A DNA stretch of 64,000 nucleotides from Brachycybe producta (GCA_036925085.1 JAUPFP010000004.1:3734001-3798000), one strand, 5' to 3'; shown: positions 49,188-60,992, counted from the first letter of the stretch. The notes: generated from the sequence alone by a model not told the origin. Translations and numbers: made by a program.

Positions 49188-50289
49188 GTAAACATCACGC
49201 CAATTAAACATAACTAGTGCATTTAGGTAATTACAGTTGAAATGGTATTCACTTATACACCTGTATAACAATTACAGCATCATTTATTGAAGATGCAGAA
49301 AAGTCCAAACCTACCTAATTTTCACCTATAATAGATTTAACTAGATCATTTTTTTTGTTTTGTTCACAAAACAAAAGAATGGTGTAAACTGGCAGAACAG
49401 CTGCTCCAATAATAATAATAATACAGATGTAATGAAATACTTAAAGTAGACTGCAGTTCAACTGCAACATTCATAAATTCCTATTTGAGACATAACCATG
49501 TCCAATTTACTGTTTGCTAAAATTAATTTTTTCTTGTTTTTTTTCTGAGAAATAATCCCCAAAATTGTACAGACAGAAAGAGAAAGGGGCTGCAGATATA
49601 GACCAGAAACCCATAGGAATTGTTGCTTGGATAGGTTTAATAAATTTAAGCACCATCTGTTGGCTAAGTCACAGACCATAATAACTCCATCTCGAAAAAG
49701 TAATACAGTAAAGCAGGTTACGCTCTTATTAAATTATACTTACAAACGGTATACAGTGTAGAGTCGATGAAATACACTGAGATAATAATAAAAAAAAACA
49801 CGCACCATAAGCTTGCATTACAGCTAGATATCGGCAGTAGCAGACCTTACAAAAGAATCAATGCTTTTAAAAAAAAAATTCAGAAAACAACAACAAAAAA
49901 CTAATTTATGCAGTCTGGAGTGTAGATTAGTCAGCTTATTTATTTATTCTACAGTATGCAAAAAAGTTAAGTTTTTTTCTTCTTAATATATAAACTAAAT
50001 TTTTTGTTGCTTTTTTTTATTAAATTTGCAAATCCTATACATGTGCAAGGGCTGGCAAGTCAAACAATTAAAGATAAATTATCATCACTTTCGATTATAA
50101 TTAGCACACTATAATAACTCTTGAAATTCTGAATAGACTAGTCATAAATGCCTGCCGAATATTGGAAATTATTTTAAAAGCTTTTTTTAATGATTGACAG
50201 TATGTAGAAATTATTGAACTTCAAAGTGCCATAGCTACTAGTGCTGTCCTATTCGTCTGCTTTGGTTCAACTTAAGCTCCGCTCTGTTT
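49188..50289. other. Non-coding stretch
   Basis: No gene supported. CACCATCTGTTGGC near 49650 is CTCF-like. Confidence 0.45.
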
Positions 50290-51440
50290 TGTGACACCAT
50301 AATGCAGTCTGAATTGCCTGCTGTGGTCGGCTTTTGCTCTGCTCGGTTTCTTTGTCAAATCATAAAGTAGAGAGCAGCAAACAAAACAAAAGAAAACCAA
50401 CTGGATTGATATTTATGACATAAATTCGAAATTGACAGTTAATTTCAGAGCAGAACAAATATGGCTGACACCATTATGATTTTATCTGCAGTTTCTTGAA
50501 TGTTACGTAAAGTGTTAAATTAACTTTAGCCAAACCTCATACAAATTAATATTTTAATATCATCTTTGGCTTAGTTAAATTGCGCGGAAAGCCTATTAAC
50601 AGTTATAATTGAAATTCATATATGGATTTTGCCTGAAATGAATACATGCCCTAATTAAAATCTTGTGAAGAATAAATACATGCTATTACTTTCATACATT
50701 TATTTAGCCTAGAAATACTGTCGCCGGCATATTTGAGAGCAGGTTAAGCAAGCTTTGCTCTTGCTTTTGATAAGATCAAGAAATAGCTGCTCCAAAGACT
50801 TTCCAAGCAATTGCTCTATGTCAAATGAAAACAAATCAAGAGCTGCTCTTTCTTATCCAACTGGACACTTTTCCTGCTTTTACCAACAAAGCTGGACATT
50901 TGGACAGCACTCATAAAGCAGAGAGCTGCAAAAAATAGGAACAAACCAAATGAACAAAAACTGATAATTATCACGTAAATTATAAATGGTCAGTTTATTT
51001 TACAGCAGTAAAATAATGGCGGATTGCTATGGTGGCTTCACTTACGAATGATTTTTCGAATGTTAAGCACGAAATTAACCTATATTTGGCCAAAACACAT
51101 AATAATTATCACTTTAATATCAGCGTTAGTCTTTTATAATTGTATGGGGTTTAGCTTATTACTAGTGTCATTAACATTTATGACTACATTACAAATGTGG
51201 GTTTTGTCTGAAACAAATGCATGCCTAAATTAAAATTTTAACAAGAATAATTCCAAAACGTTTATTTGGCCATACATATTGCACCTTATCATTGCATTTT
51301 TAGGCCACAATTGTCACTCAAAAGTTCATGTTAAACGGTGGGTGCCATCATATTTGAGAGCAGCTTCATCATGCTCTGCTCCTGCTCTTAAATAAAAAAG
51401 AACAATTCCAAAGTGCCTTCAAGCAATTGCTTTGTGCCAA
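50290..51440 (+). repeat. Diverged tandem duplication, two units of about 560 bp
   Basis: Unit 1 (about 50290-50850) and unit 2 (about 50850-51440) share an ordered series of blocks: TCATAAAG(T/C)AGAGAGC(A/T)GCAAA, GTCAGTTTATTTTA versus GACAGTTAATTTCAG, TTTGCCTGAAATGAATACATGCC versus TTTGTCTGAAACAAATGCATGCC, and CATATTTGAGAGCAG. Words AGTGCTGTCC (50239) and GGACAGCACT (50903-50912) are inverted, so the unit may be a hAT-like element or an array of it. Confidence 0.6.
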
Positions 51441-52639
51441 TGGAGTTGCTCTTGTTAAATAAATTCCATTTTACTGTGTCATCCAAATACAGTTTAGAAT
51501 TGCTTAACCCAAATGGCATTAAGAAATTCGTTGTGAATATTATTATTATTTTCTAGATTTTTTTTTTGTTCTTTTGTGTTTGAGTATTAAACTATGCCAG
51601 GTGTATTGTCATTTATGAAAAGAAAAAAACTTAATAAAGAGTATTTCGTTTTGATATAATTTTTTGGTGAATTACTTTAGGTAAAGTGCCAATTATTTGT
51701 ATAATATGAATGTTTATAACAGTATGTGCTTTATATTTACACCAAAAACATAGACAGAGTGACAGAATTATTTAAAAGAAGTACTGAAATACTTGAAATT
51801 GAACTTCAACTACCAGACAGCATAAATTATGAAAATTGCAATCTAGAAAAGAAAAGTGGAGTGAAATCAATATTTTCTAGATGACAGCAGTGGTTCTTGA
51901 GAAGACACTTCTAACTCCATATTTTGCTCAGTTTTCCCATACCTTAGTGTTACCACGATAAATACTGTATACAGAGGCAAATCAACAAAGGGCTCTTCCA
52001 ATTGAGCATTTTGTGCCATAGCTGAGTGTTTCAAATAGATGGTGCAAACAGTACTTAGGGCTTCAGTTACAATACGGTTGATGAATGTATATAACAAAAT
52101 GGATGGTCTTTTAAACATGGATGGTCTTCTTCTTCCTTCTAGCTTCAAAAAAGCAGACGAATCATCACTGACATTCCACTTTTTTTTTCTTCTAACAAGG
52201 AGTTGTTTTACCTTTTTAAATTTATCTTAGTGTTACCATAAAGTGAGGGCATAATAACAAAAACATATCTGGCAATACAGTCTGATTGTATTCAACTATT
52301 GCTAATTAAAACTCCTTCAAAAGCCAAATCAACATAAAGCTCAACATTTTCTTTCTCAGCATGATAAGAAATGTATAAATATGAATAAAATTAGTTTTTT
52401 TTATTATACAACTCAGCTATTTCTATTGCTTAAATATATGCAGATAATTTTAGATATTCTTTTATGAAAAAAAAATGATTATTATTTCTCTGTGTATTTT
52501 TTTGTAATTTAATCTACATGTTTTTATATATATTCATATACTTTTTCTGCTTGTAGTACACGATTTCAATTAATTTTACCAATCCTACACGCAGAAGACT
52601 TTTTTTTTAAATACTAATTGTTGAATTTTTTCTTTCCAG
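51441..52639. other. Presumed intron before the plus-strand terminal exon
   Basis: Holds a 93-codon minus-strand frame lacking ATG (51867-52148). TTAGTGTTACCA recurs at 51943 and 52229 followed by related sequence, suggesting another old local duplication. A long T-rich tract precedes 52639. Confidence 0.35.
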
Positions 52640-52721
52640 TGATTTAACGTGGGATAACTTTGAAGATGATAAAAAAGCTATATTATATGATTATCTTAGA
52701 CAATATCACCGAAAGCTTTGA
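52640..52721 (+). CDS. Probable terminal coding exon, plus strand
   Basis: A strong acceptor (TTGAATTTTTTCTTTCCAG, ending 52639) is followed by one base of a split codon and 26 codons, DLTWDNFEDDKKAILYDYLR then QYHRKL, ending in TGA at 52719-52721. The acidic-then-helical-basic composition is typical of a real C-terminus. AATAAA at 52830-52835 gives a 3' UTR of about 110-130 bases. The family is not recognised. The gene would come from the left; whether it starts right of the G1 promoter or overlaps it is unknown. Confidence 0.45.
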
Positions 52722-52829
52722 CTAGAAACAAAAACTGAATAAGGAAAGCTTTAATTATATTTACAGTATTATTCATTCACGCATAAAAGACATTAAAAAG
52801 AAAGGAGAGAAAAAAATCTTAATAATCCG

Positions 52830-52835
52830 AATAAA
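52830..52835 (+). terminator. Candidate polyadenylation signal AATAAA
   Basis: The first AATAAA after the stop codon at 52721, at a normal distance for a short 3' UTR. Confidence 0.4.
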
Positions 52836-54873
52836 TTTTTAATATAAAAGACAACACATACAAAAAATGAGACTTTTCTCCATTCCCTTGTTAGCTCTAT
52901 CCAAACATCATATTCAGTGACAATTATAAAATGAATACATTGAAACCTAAAAGTTTTAATGATAATTATTCCTTTTTTTTTCTTCTCTCTCTGTATGTAA
53001 GAAATATATAACAAAAACTAACTTCTCTCTTGAGATTGACTCGTGTATAATTTCAGTTTTCTCCAGACTAGGATCTTCAATTAACCCGATTATAAAAAGA
53101 AAAAAACTTTATGAAATTTTTCCATCTCTCGGTTAATTTTTTTGTCTCTAGGCATAAATGCTGGATGAGTATTCACTATGGGGTATACTCAACGACGCAT
53201 CTCTTTGGTGTAATAGTCTATTACATAAAATGGAAAAACTTGCTGTAATACAAAAATCCTAACATTAAATGGATAATTTCTATATAAAATAGCCATCCAT
53301 ATCGTAAAATGTAGAATTTTAGTATACATTTAACGGTGCCATTAAGCGGACACAGATTTTTATCCATATCGCACAATAGTAAAACATAAGTTCCACTTGG
53401 CGAAAGAATATATTGTCATCAAGTGGACATTTCTATCTATTTCGTGAATAGAAACAATCAAGTTTTTTTTTTAAATTGTCCATAACAAGGAAAACTGTCA
53501 CAACTAAAAAATTGCAATTTTTCAGAAGAACCAAAAGATATGTTAAATTCCTATAATATTAATTGTAGGTTGACAAGGTTCTAGAGGTTACTAGTGGTTA
53601 CTATTGGAAATAAAAAAATGTGCCACGTTTCCATGTTATGAAGTGCAATCTTGTGCATGTTTCCATGGTATTAACTTAAAATCACCATACTTTGACTTGT
53701 GTCACTTTTCCACTTTATGTGCGAAATATTTGCATTTTAGGAGGACGATTTCCTTTCAGTAAATTTTTCCATTTTCCAAAATGAAGAAATATTTCATCTA
53801 ATATACAATTGCCAGAGAAATGCGATATATATCGTTTCTAGCTTAATTCTATATAATGTTAAAAAAATTTGTTGTTTAAAAACCAGAATGTTTTGTTTCT
53901 TAGAAGATCAATTATTTTTTTAGACTTAAAATCTGCAAAGGGACTCAGGATCTGTGACCAATCAGTTTGAAACATATGACTTCATAATGGAATGAATCCA
54001 TACCAGGTATTTGTAATTAGGTTGTGTGTAGTCTTGCGTTTCTTGCTAGAGGGAACACCATATTTTTACATTTATTTTCTATTATTTGTGTGTACACCAG
54101 CAACACAGAAAAAGTAATCCATTTTATTTTGCTTTCCTATTTTAATTTTCATCATCAGCAGAATTCCGCATGTGTATTCCAGGCTATACATAGACTTTAG
54201 ATGAACTACAATGTAGTCATAAAATCACAGCTAAAGTCGTAGTTAAATTTAGAACTATGACTGTCATTTTATCATTTTGTAATCTTGTAGTTATAAAGGT
54301 AAATTACAATTTACAAAGCTACAATTATAAAGTTATAAAATTTCTTTATAAAATGATAAATTCACCTTGTTGAAAAGCGAAAACCTGAGAAAGCAACAAA
54401 CCGTCAAAACGACTTCTTTCAATGACGCAATTTTATGTGTTGATCTTTTCAAACACACATGTTAAATAAATGTTTGTGATTGTATATGATTTATTTGTGA
54501 TCGTCTTAACCCGCTTTCTTTATGCAGTTGAATAAAACAGATTTTGTTTTTAAAAAGTGAGCAATACATTTCAATAAAGAATTTTATTCCTTGTGTTAAA
54601 TCTCCTATCAATTTCGTTGCCACCACCATCTAGTGACATTTAACATTTCTTTTAAGAAGGAAAACAAGGCCAATACATCATAGAAAGTTTTTTTTTAGAT
54701 TGTCAGAAAGAAAGAAAAATGGAGTTTTACAATTGACATTGAATTGCTTTTCATACAGAGGCCCTATAGAAAACTACAGGACTGTATACAAGAGTTTGTC
54801 TGAATTTTTTTCAATCAGCAAATAATTCCGATTAGGTTTTGGCCTCTATCTATCAATAACTGTCCTCTCAAAG
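52836..54873. other. Non-coding stretch
   Basis: No gene supported. A self-similar patch at 54190-54370 repeats words like AACTACAATG, GTAGTTATAAAG and CTACAATTATAAAG. CACCACCATCTAGTGACATT (54621) is CTCF-like. Confidence 0.4.
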
Positions 54874-54907
54874 AGAAGGCAAAAAAGCAAATCCATTTAT
54901 CAAACAG
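54874..54907 (+). CDS. Weak candidate microexon
   Basis: A pyrimidine-rich tract (CTGTCCTCTCAAAG) is followed by 34 bases open in all three frames and a donor AAACAG|GTAATC. Too short for any functional statement. Confidence 0.17.
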
Positions 54908-55478
54908 GTAATCAACTTTCACTATTATAACTGTATATTACATATATACATATAATATGTGTACTGTGTATAGATATACTGTTATATGCATGTATGCTGT
55001 ATATGCGAGAGAGTAAATGAGTAATCCAAGTCTAAGAAGCCAGTCATGAAGAACGCAATCAACGTCCAATTTATCACGCAAAAACCTATCTTCATTCCAT
55101 ACAAACGCCTAGACTACCTTTATCTGTTATAAAAAAAATAATAAGTAGACCATAAATGTATGAGTCTAGTTTCAATTTTGTCTGACAAGTATACCTAATC
55201 AGAAGCAATGTCAGTATCAGACTAATAATAGAAAATTAGAATTTTGAAAAGAAATTTTACTCAGGAAACAACAACAGGAGGGAAGAAAAAAACCCAACAA
55301 AACTCTGTATCATAAGACCCAAATACAAAAAAGCTAACGTTACATTTGATCATCAAATTGTTCAAAGAGTTCTCAATATTATAAGGGGTTTTCTTTGGTG
55401 AATCTTGTTCACAGGGTTTCAAATTGAGTCAAAAAGGTCATCCAAAGCTTATTAAAAAAATAAGCACCAGGATTTATG

Positions 55479-55559
55479 AATGTTTGTGGCCTTTCTTTTC
55501 CAAATGTATTTAGACTATGGAATTATCTTCCAGCACATAGTTCTGTTTTCGAATTTTAG
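55479..55559 (+). pseudogene. LINE reverse-transcriptase C-terminal relic, copy 1
   Basis: The plus-strand peptide NVCGLSFPNVFRLWNYLPAH then SSVFEF ends in TAG. The FPN..RLWN.LP pattern is the conserved tail of Jockey/CR1/I-type non-LTR reverse transcriptases. Only this fragment remains; no RT core is readable upstream. Confidence 0.5.
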
Positions 55560-55600
55560 AACGATTTCAATTTTGATGATCCTGTTTAAACCTTGTCCAG

Positions 55601-55839
55601 ACTTGCCTCATCGTAAGAAGAAGCATATGACATCAGAGACTTTGATGAAAAATTGAGGTTTGTGTTATTTTGTCAAATAAATAACGGGTAATGACAAAAT
55701 AATGCAGGAACCCTTTTGATTAAACTGTTGAGAACATTAGCTTATTATCAGCCCTTTTCTATCATATTCAAGTGACACAATCCTAGATTTTTTGACAATT
55801 CCTCTGATGTCACAAGCTTCATCTTACATTGAGGCAAGT
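55601..55839. mobile_element. 239-bp TIR element, copy 2
   Basis: The left ACTTGCCTCATCGTAAGAAG and right CATCTTACATTGAGGCAAGT are inverted over about 40 bases. Same family as 46998-47223. It lies between two LINE tails, one on each side. Confidence 0.75.
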
Positions 55840-55938
55840 ATAAATGAAAATCATTTATGATTGGGAATTATCCCCCTTCCCTTGCCACACTGCATTCAGG
55901 CTGATTGCAGCCATATTGATTCGAATTGAATAACAGCA

Positions 55939-56007
55939 GTTATTCCTATTTGGAATAATCTTCCTTCAAATATTATTACCAGTGAACTCAAGCAAAAGCT
56001 TTTGTAA
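55939..56007 (+). pseudogene. LINE reverse-transcriptase C-terminal relic, copy 2
   Basis: VIPIWNNLPSNIITSELKQK then LL and TAA: the IP.WN.LP..I pattern is the typical end of non-LTR (CR1/Jockey-like) reverse transcriptases. A short 3' region follows with an open frame MEAYIPLVDFLKLFESVSDN that is probably 3' UTR or decayed sequence. Confidence 0.55.
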
Positions 56008-57979
56008 TAGTCTGTATCATTTGGAAGTTTTGGTTTGGTGTGAAAAAACAATGTTGATCTAATGGAAGCCTACATACCTCTTGTAGATTTTTTAAAACTT
56101 TTTGAATCTGTTAGTGATAATTCATTGTCATTTTGTTGTTTTCTATTTATGTGTTTGTAATATTTCGTCCATATTTTTATGCGTGTATTATGTAAGCTGT
56201 TACTTTATAACCAATGCTCCATTTTAAGATAAGTAAATATAAGAAACAAAGAAGTTGCTTCAACAATACAGTATGTATAATGTTCATGAACAGTAAAGTT
56301 GTGCAAACACAATGAACAAATTTAAAATGGTCACATCAGTCAAGAACAGCTCCCACTCCACAATGACCCAACATCCTTTTACATAAAAAGAAAAATGTTC
56401 TTTCCATCACTTCACCATCATTTTCTTTATTTTTCCTCTTCATCTCAAAACTAGAATAAGTCTAACTATTACACCAGCCGTTGCTACGCAAGCTAAATGA
56501 ATACACAGCCACACACAACCTTCTAAAATACCCATGCTACAATGTAACTATAGCAACGCCTTTTTTCAGCATTTTAAGTGTGCCACTGGCTTTTTTTTTT
56601 CTTCTTCATCTTCTTTTTCCATTCATTTTTTTTTTGGTTAAAGAAGACTTGAATCTATTTTAAAGAAGAGGGTATAGATGGTGTCACTATAGGTTCGATT
56701 CATCTCACAATGTCAGTATTTTTCAAGTGTTCATGTGTGGAAAAGAAACATTGCTATCAAACCAAGTGGCTTTTTATTCGTCTTTATACTTATACTCACA
56801 AATGTTGGTTTTCATAGTGAATAAAATACCACATGCTTCAAGCTACTAGGAGTAATATATTTTAAAACATACACCATTTTTTATAATGCTGTTGTTTATG
56901 CCATGTTTTATCAAAAGGTAATGGCCCTGCATTTGCTGTTATTCGGAGCACATAGCATCTATCTAACTTTTCAGAGTCATAAGTTACTAGGACGAGGCGC
57001 GTGAGGTTCCTGCTTCGGGTACAAAGCTTAAACCTACTACAGCCCATGCGATAATCGCCCGAAACATTGTCGCCAATGATGTTTCCAGACGACTTGAGAC
57101 ATCTTTGAGAAATACAAAGCAACACAGGAAAATTTGGATATTAATATGAAAATTGTTTACAAAACTGCAATAAAATCGGTTTGGCCAAAATATGGATTTA
57201 ATGAGTTTTGAAAAAAAAAACAAAGCTTCATATCAATATTGTGGCTTTCGTTGTTTCAACGTGGTTAGCGTTATTTTGTTTGAATTTTCAGGCTAGTGGG
57301 ATTGAGAATTCATTTCATGACGTCGTGACCTGCTATACTAAGAACATTCTAACGAGATTTCGAACGCATTTTCTTTACCGACGCCCTACATGTACCTCAT
57401 GTTATTTACAGATGCTACACTTTTGTTTTGCTTTACAGCATTTCGTTTCCTTTCCAAATGCACCCCCACATAACGAAATTTTAAATCTTTATATGGACCA
57501 ATGACAGTTATCAAAAATTGAAAATGTAAATTGTAGCCATGAGTACATTTAGTCTAGATTCTAAGACTAAAACTTATTTCCTTACAAACTTCTCCAATAA
57601 AAACACTTAAGCCGTGTCTTTTTATAAATATAACGTACCTTTAAAGCTTATTACAATATACTAAAATTAATTTTACATTTGGGAATATGCCACAGTAGTT
57701 CTTTCTCTGGCATGACTTTTTAGAGAGAGAGAGAGAGAGAGAGTCATTAGCATGATTGCATTTATGCAACAATTTTCTCAGTGCACTTTTGAGTCCTTAT
57801 TGTGTCAGCACTACTGCATCTTTACTAAAAACAAATCGTAATCAATAAACTCAAAGTGTACATTAATCTGGTTAATCTACAGTACAGGGGAAAAACTATA
57901 TATGAATGAGTGAGAAAAGTTAAACACATTTAGTTCCTTTAGAAATTGATTCTATTAGTCTACATGTGTACACAAATGA
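56008..57979. other. Non-coding stretch with two CpG-bearing patches
   Basis: A patch at 56985-57100 is open on the minus strand in two frames after GTATTTCTCAAAG (FRAIIAWAVVGLSFVPEAGT in one of them). A patch at 57294-57480 is open on the plus strand after GTTTGAATTTTCAG (ASGIENSFHDVVTCYTKNIL). Both might be exons; neither has a convincing partner site. A (GA)n run lies at 57724-57742. Confidence 0.35.
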
Positions 57980-58198
57980 CACCTCGGTTTGGAACAGTTG
58001 CACAACTAAAAAAAACTTTTTTTGGTAAAATGAGTTTAAAGAGCAGATTCATGGCTTACTTTGCTGAGTTTTGACTATTCACAATATCAGTTTATTTGGC
58101 TCTAATACAACAGATTGAGATAGAAAAATTGCAACTTTAATTAACTCACTTTCCCAAAAAAGTGTTTTTTTAGTTGTGCCAATCTTCCAGTCGAGGTG
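57980..58198. mobile_element. 219-bp TIR element (MITE)
   Basis: CACCTCGGTTTGGAACAGTT at the left is inverted as TGCCAATCTTCCAGTCGAGGTG at the right, with TTGCACAACTAAAAAAAAC pairing to GTGTTTTTTTAGTTGTGCC; about 55 bases per arm. Its CACCTCG terminus is shared with 44320-44755. Confidence 0.75.
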
Positions 58199-58524
58199 CG
58201 ACATATACTCATATTATACAAACATGTACGCTAGTATATTAACACGTACTAAGTTCAGTACGTACTGACATGTGTGCACTTGCAGCATGGTATACCATCC
58301 AAAGTTGCAAATATTAAAAACTTCAAAAGATCACACAGATCGACTGAAACTAGTTTTTATTTCGTTTTAAAAGAGAAGAATTTACACTTAAATGTCATTG
58401 ATGGGAGACACTTGAAACAACCATGTAATACTATAAAAAGGTTTTCAAACTTCCATATAGTCATCTGTTCCTGGTTATGTTAACTTAAGCGGCGATCACA
58501 CTGTATATACTTTTTTTTGGAAAG

Positions 58525-58655
58525 ATTCCGTGCAAGAAATGAGTCAACTATTGTTGTTAATCTTGCACAGTTTCTTGCAAAAAAAAACGAAGATCAGCGT
58601 TTTCTGTACGATTGTGTCACATTGGCAACTGCAATTAGCTCAAGAAAACACTGGA
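58525..58655 (+). CDS. Candidate internal exon, plus strand
   Basis: TACTTTTTTTTGGAAAG precedes and CACTGGA|GTGAGT follows. One base, 43 codons and one base: FRARNESTIVVNLAQFLAKK, NEDQRFLYDCVTLATAISSR, KHW. The composition is amphipathic-helical and protein-like, and the block is richer in G+C than its flanks. A second frame is also open (ALNFADMITALAAFFPDACH further on). The acceptor is AAG, which is uncommon. Confidence 0.28.
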
Positions 58656-59692
58656 GTGAGTCTTGCTTTAAATTTTGCCGATATGATCACTGCTTTAGCT
58701 GCTTTCTTTCCAGATGCATGTCACGAGGGCTGTTTTTTAGTCTCTTTCCATTATAGTATATCCAACTACGTTTTTTTGTGTGTTTTCTTTATTTCTTGTC
58801 AAAACTGAAAATTATACATTTTGATTGGTTTTAACGTGTATTTTATGGACAGGAAAAAGTGGTTTAGCCATTGATAATTGTCGTCATCCTCAATTTTGCT
58901 TCATTATTCTTGGCATTAACTTTCAAAATGGTGTAAACATGGAGGCCTATTTTAAGCATAAATTACGTTGTTTAATATATTTGTTATTTACAGTATGATT
59001 AGCATTGTACTTATGAGTAAAATACACAAAAAGCATGTTTGCTCATAGGCAGCCTTGTCATTTTAGCCATCCTTACATGAAGTGCTGCCCTAGATTTAGG
59101 CACCTTTAATGGAACAAGTTTTTCAAAGCAGTTTCCACACCTCTATTCTACGACGTGTCTGGAAGCATGAAAAAAAAATGTTATTTTGGAATTCTCAGCG
59201 CACAAGAAGCAAATCACAAGCATATAGCAGTAGAAAAAAACGCATTCCGCCTTCAAACCTTTTTTAATTTATTTGTAGGAAGTGATTGCCAGCTTACAAG
59301 GAGAAAACCCCGTGCATAAAAATCTAAACGTATAACTACACGTACATTAATATGAAAAGTCACAATATGTCCCAGGATCAATGTCAAAAGTGTCCTTCAA
59401 GAATGCCTTCCTAATTTTCAAAAAAAAAACTATGCTGTTGATTTAAATTGGAAATTATTTCGGCCATTTCATTGGCATAAATTTGGCATTTTTGAATCGG
59501 GTATTTTGAGGTCATTATTAGGTAATGTGGATTCACTTCTAAATATTACTTTTCTTGGCCACCACTTGATTAGTAAAGGTGTATTCACATTACTCATCAG
59601 CTTGTTGTAATGTGGAGTACAATGTCATACAACAATATTTGTAACATACTTGTGTGTGTTGTTGAGAATAACAATCATGGTTTTCTGAAGGA
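58656..59692. other. Non-coding stretch
   Basis: AT-rich; no gene or repeat family recognised. Confidence 0.45.
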
Positions 59693-59795
59693 TTGCTTAA
59701 CCAAAATTAGAGCTAAACTCATGAAGTTTAGATAGGCAGTTTCATTTAAAAGTTGATGAGTTTAGAGTTTATATGTCTTTGCTAAGTAGACATTA
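59693..59795. mobile_element. ~130-bp MITE family, decayed copy
   Basis: GAGCTAAACTCATGAAGTTT, CATTTAAAAGTTGATGAGTTTAG and GTCTTTGCTAAGTAGACATTA match the ordered blocks of the copies at 16.4 and 48.2 kb. Confidence 0.55.
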
Positions 59796-59820
59796 TTACA
59801 ACCAATAGAGAAGAAGAAAA

Positions 59821-60150
59821 AAACGGGACAGAGTAGCAACTAGCTGTGCCGCAACTACGTCAACTGTCACTATTTCATGTCACTATCTCGATAGTTCTCC
59901 ATCTGTTCTTACTGTTCAGGCTCAATTTGTTGAGTTAAAGTGGAAGGTTGGGGATCTACCGTGGAACTAGGGTGAAACGCATCCTGGCACGCGGACTTTG
60001 TACGCATCCTTCATTCCCGTGACCTTTCGGTTGATGACTTCGCGGGCCTTTTCGGATTCTACTCTTTCTCCTCTAGCTGTTTCTTCCAAGTTCGCCGGTT
60101 CTTATAGTAATTTCCCCAGAATTTTCGCGGCATTTCTAACTTTTCGTCAC
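59821..60150. other. CpG-bearing GC-richer block
   Basis: Markedly richer in G+C and CpG (ACGCATCCTGGCACGCGGAC) than its flanks. The minus strand is open for 44 codons (SEKAREVINRKVTGMKDAYK within it), and the plus strand for about as long (SWHADFVRILHSRDLSVDDF). It could be a promoter, an exon or an old coding insert; the strand is undecided. Confidence 0.35.
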
Positions 60151-60947
60151 CTATTTTTTTTATCTAAAAAATTAATTTTATATCCACATTATTTCGGTAT
60201 ATTATAAACGTCCGTTAGCTCTCACCATTAACTACAGAATGCAGGGCTGAGGTGATCGCTATTATCTAATTCACTAGTTATCAACTTTAAAAAGGCTAAA
60301 ATGTAGCTTAACTTTCTAACGTTACTGTATTGAAGGGTTAAGAGATGGAGGTTTGAAACTAGTTTTGTTATAAATGGGACTCCATAAACTATCTAATGAT
60401 GTATTACTTATTACTCTACGATTATTAGTTTCAGAGATATAAACGTTTAAAGTGTGACATGTTTTCGTTGCATCCGTGCTCCGGATGTTATCATGTTACC
60501 CCTACCCAGTCAGAGAAAGACGTTTTACTCTAACAAGGTTGGAGCCTTGCTATTGCGAATGCCATTCGATTCTGTCTCTAAAAAACAACAAAGGTCTAAA
60601 AATGAAACAAATTATTAAAAAGTACTAAAAATCATTCGAAATTCAATCTGGTACTTTATTATTATTATTTTATTTATAAGTTTGTTTCATTATTTTTGTA
60701 CAAATAAATTTTGATATGTTGCTAATAAATAAGTAAAGTTTTGAAATGTATAATTTTCATAAGTTTCTGAGATTTTCGCCTGCTATTTAGTGCATCATTG
60801 TGTATTTGTCTTAATAATCTACATTTAAATACAGTGTATTGTAATAGATCTATGCATTGTTTGAAAAGAAAAAAAAAATGCTATGGAAAAATATACAACT
60901 ACTTTTTTTATTTTTCTTACAAATACTATTGTCATTTTTTTTTTCAG

Positions 60948-60992
60948 AAACTAGATATCGAAACCAACCAAAATGGACGTTTTTCATCATGA
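60948..60992 (+). CDS. Candidate terminal exon, plus strand
   Basis: A very strong acceptor (TTGTCATTTTTTTTTTCAG, ending 60947) then KLDIETNQNGRFSS and TGA at 60990-60992. AATAAA is at 61121-61126. Short; no partner exon is proven. Confidence 0.25.
   Translation, partial: KLDIETNQNGRFSS

Noticed and set aside
56061..56090. 30-base minus-strand microexon IQKVLKNLQE before GAG|GTATGT
   Set aside because: It lies in the presumed 3' region of a LINE relic and has a weak acceptor.
56680..56720. GGTTCGATTC as a tRNA B-box
   Set aside because: No matching A-box or cloverleaf arms around it.
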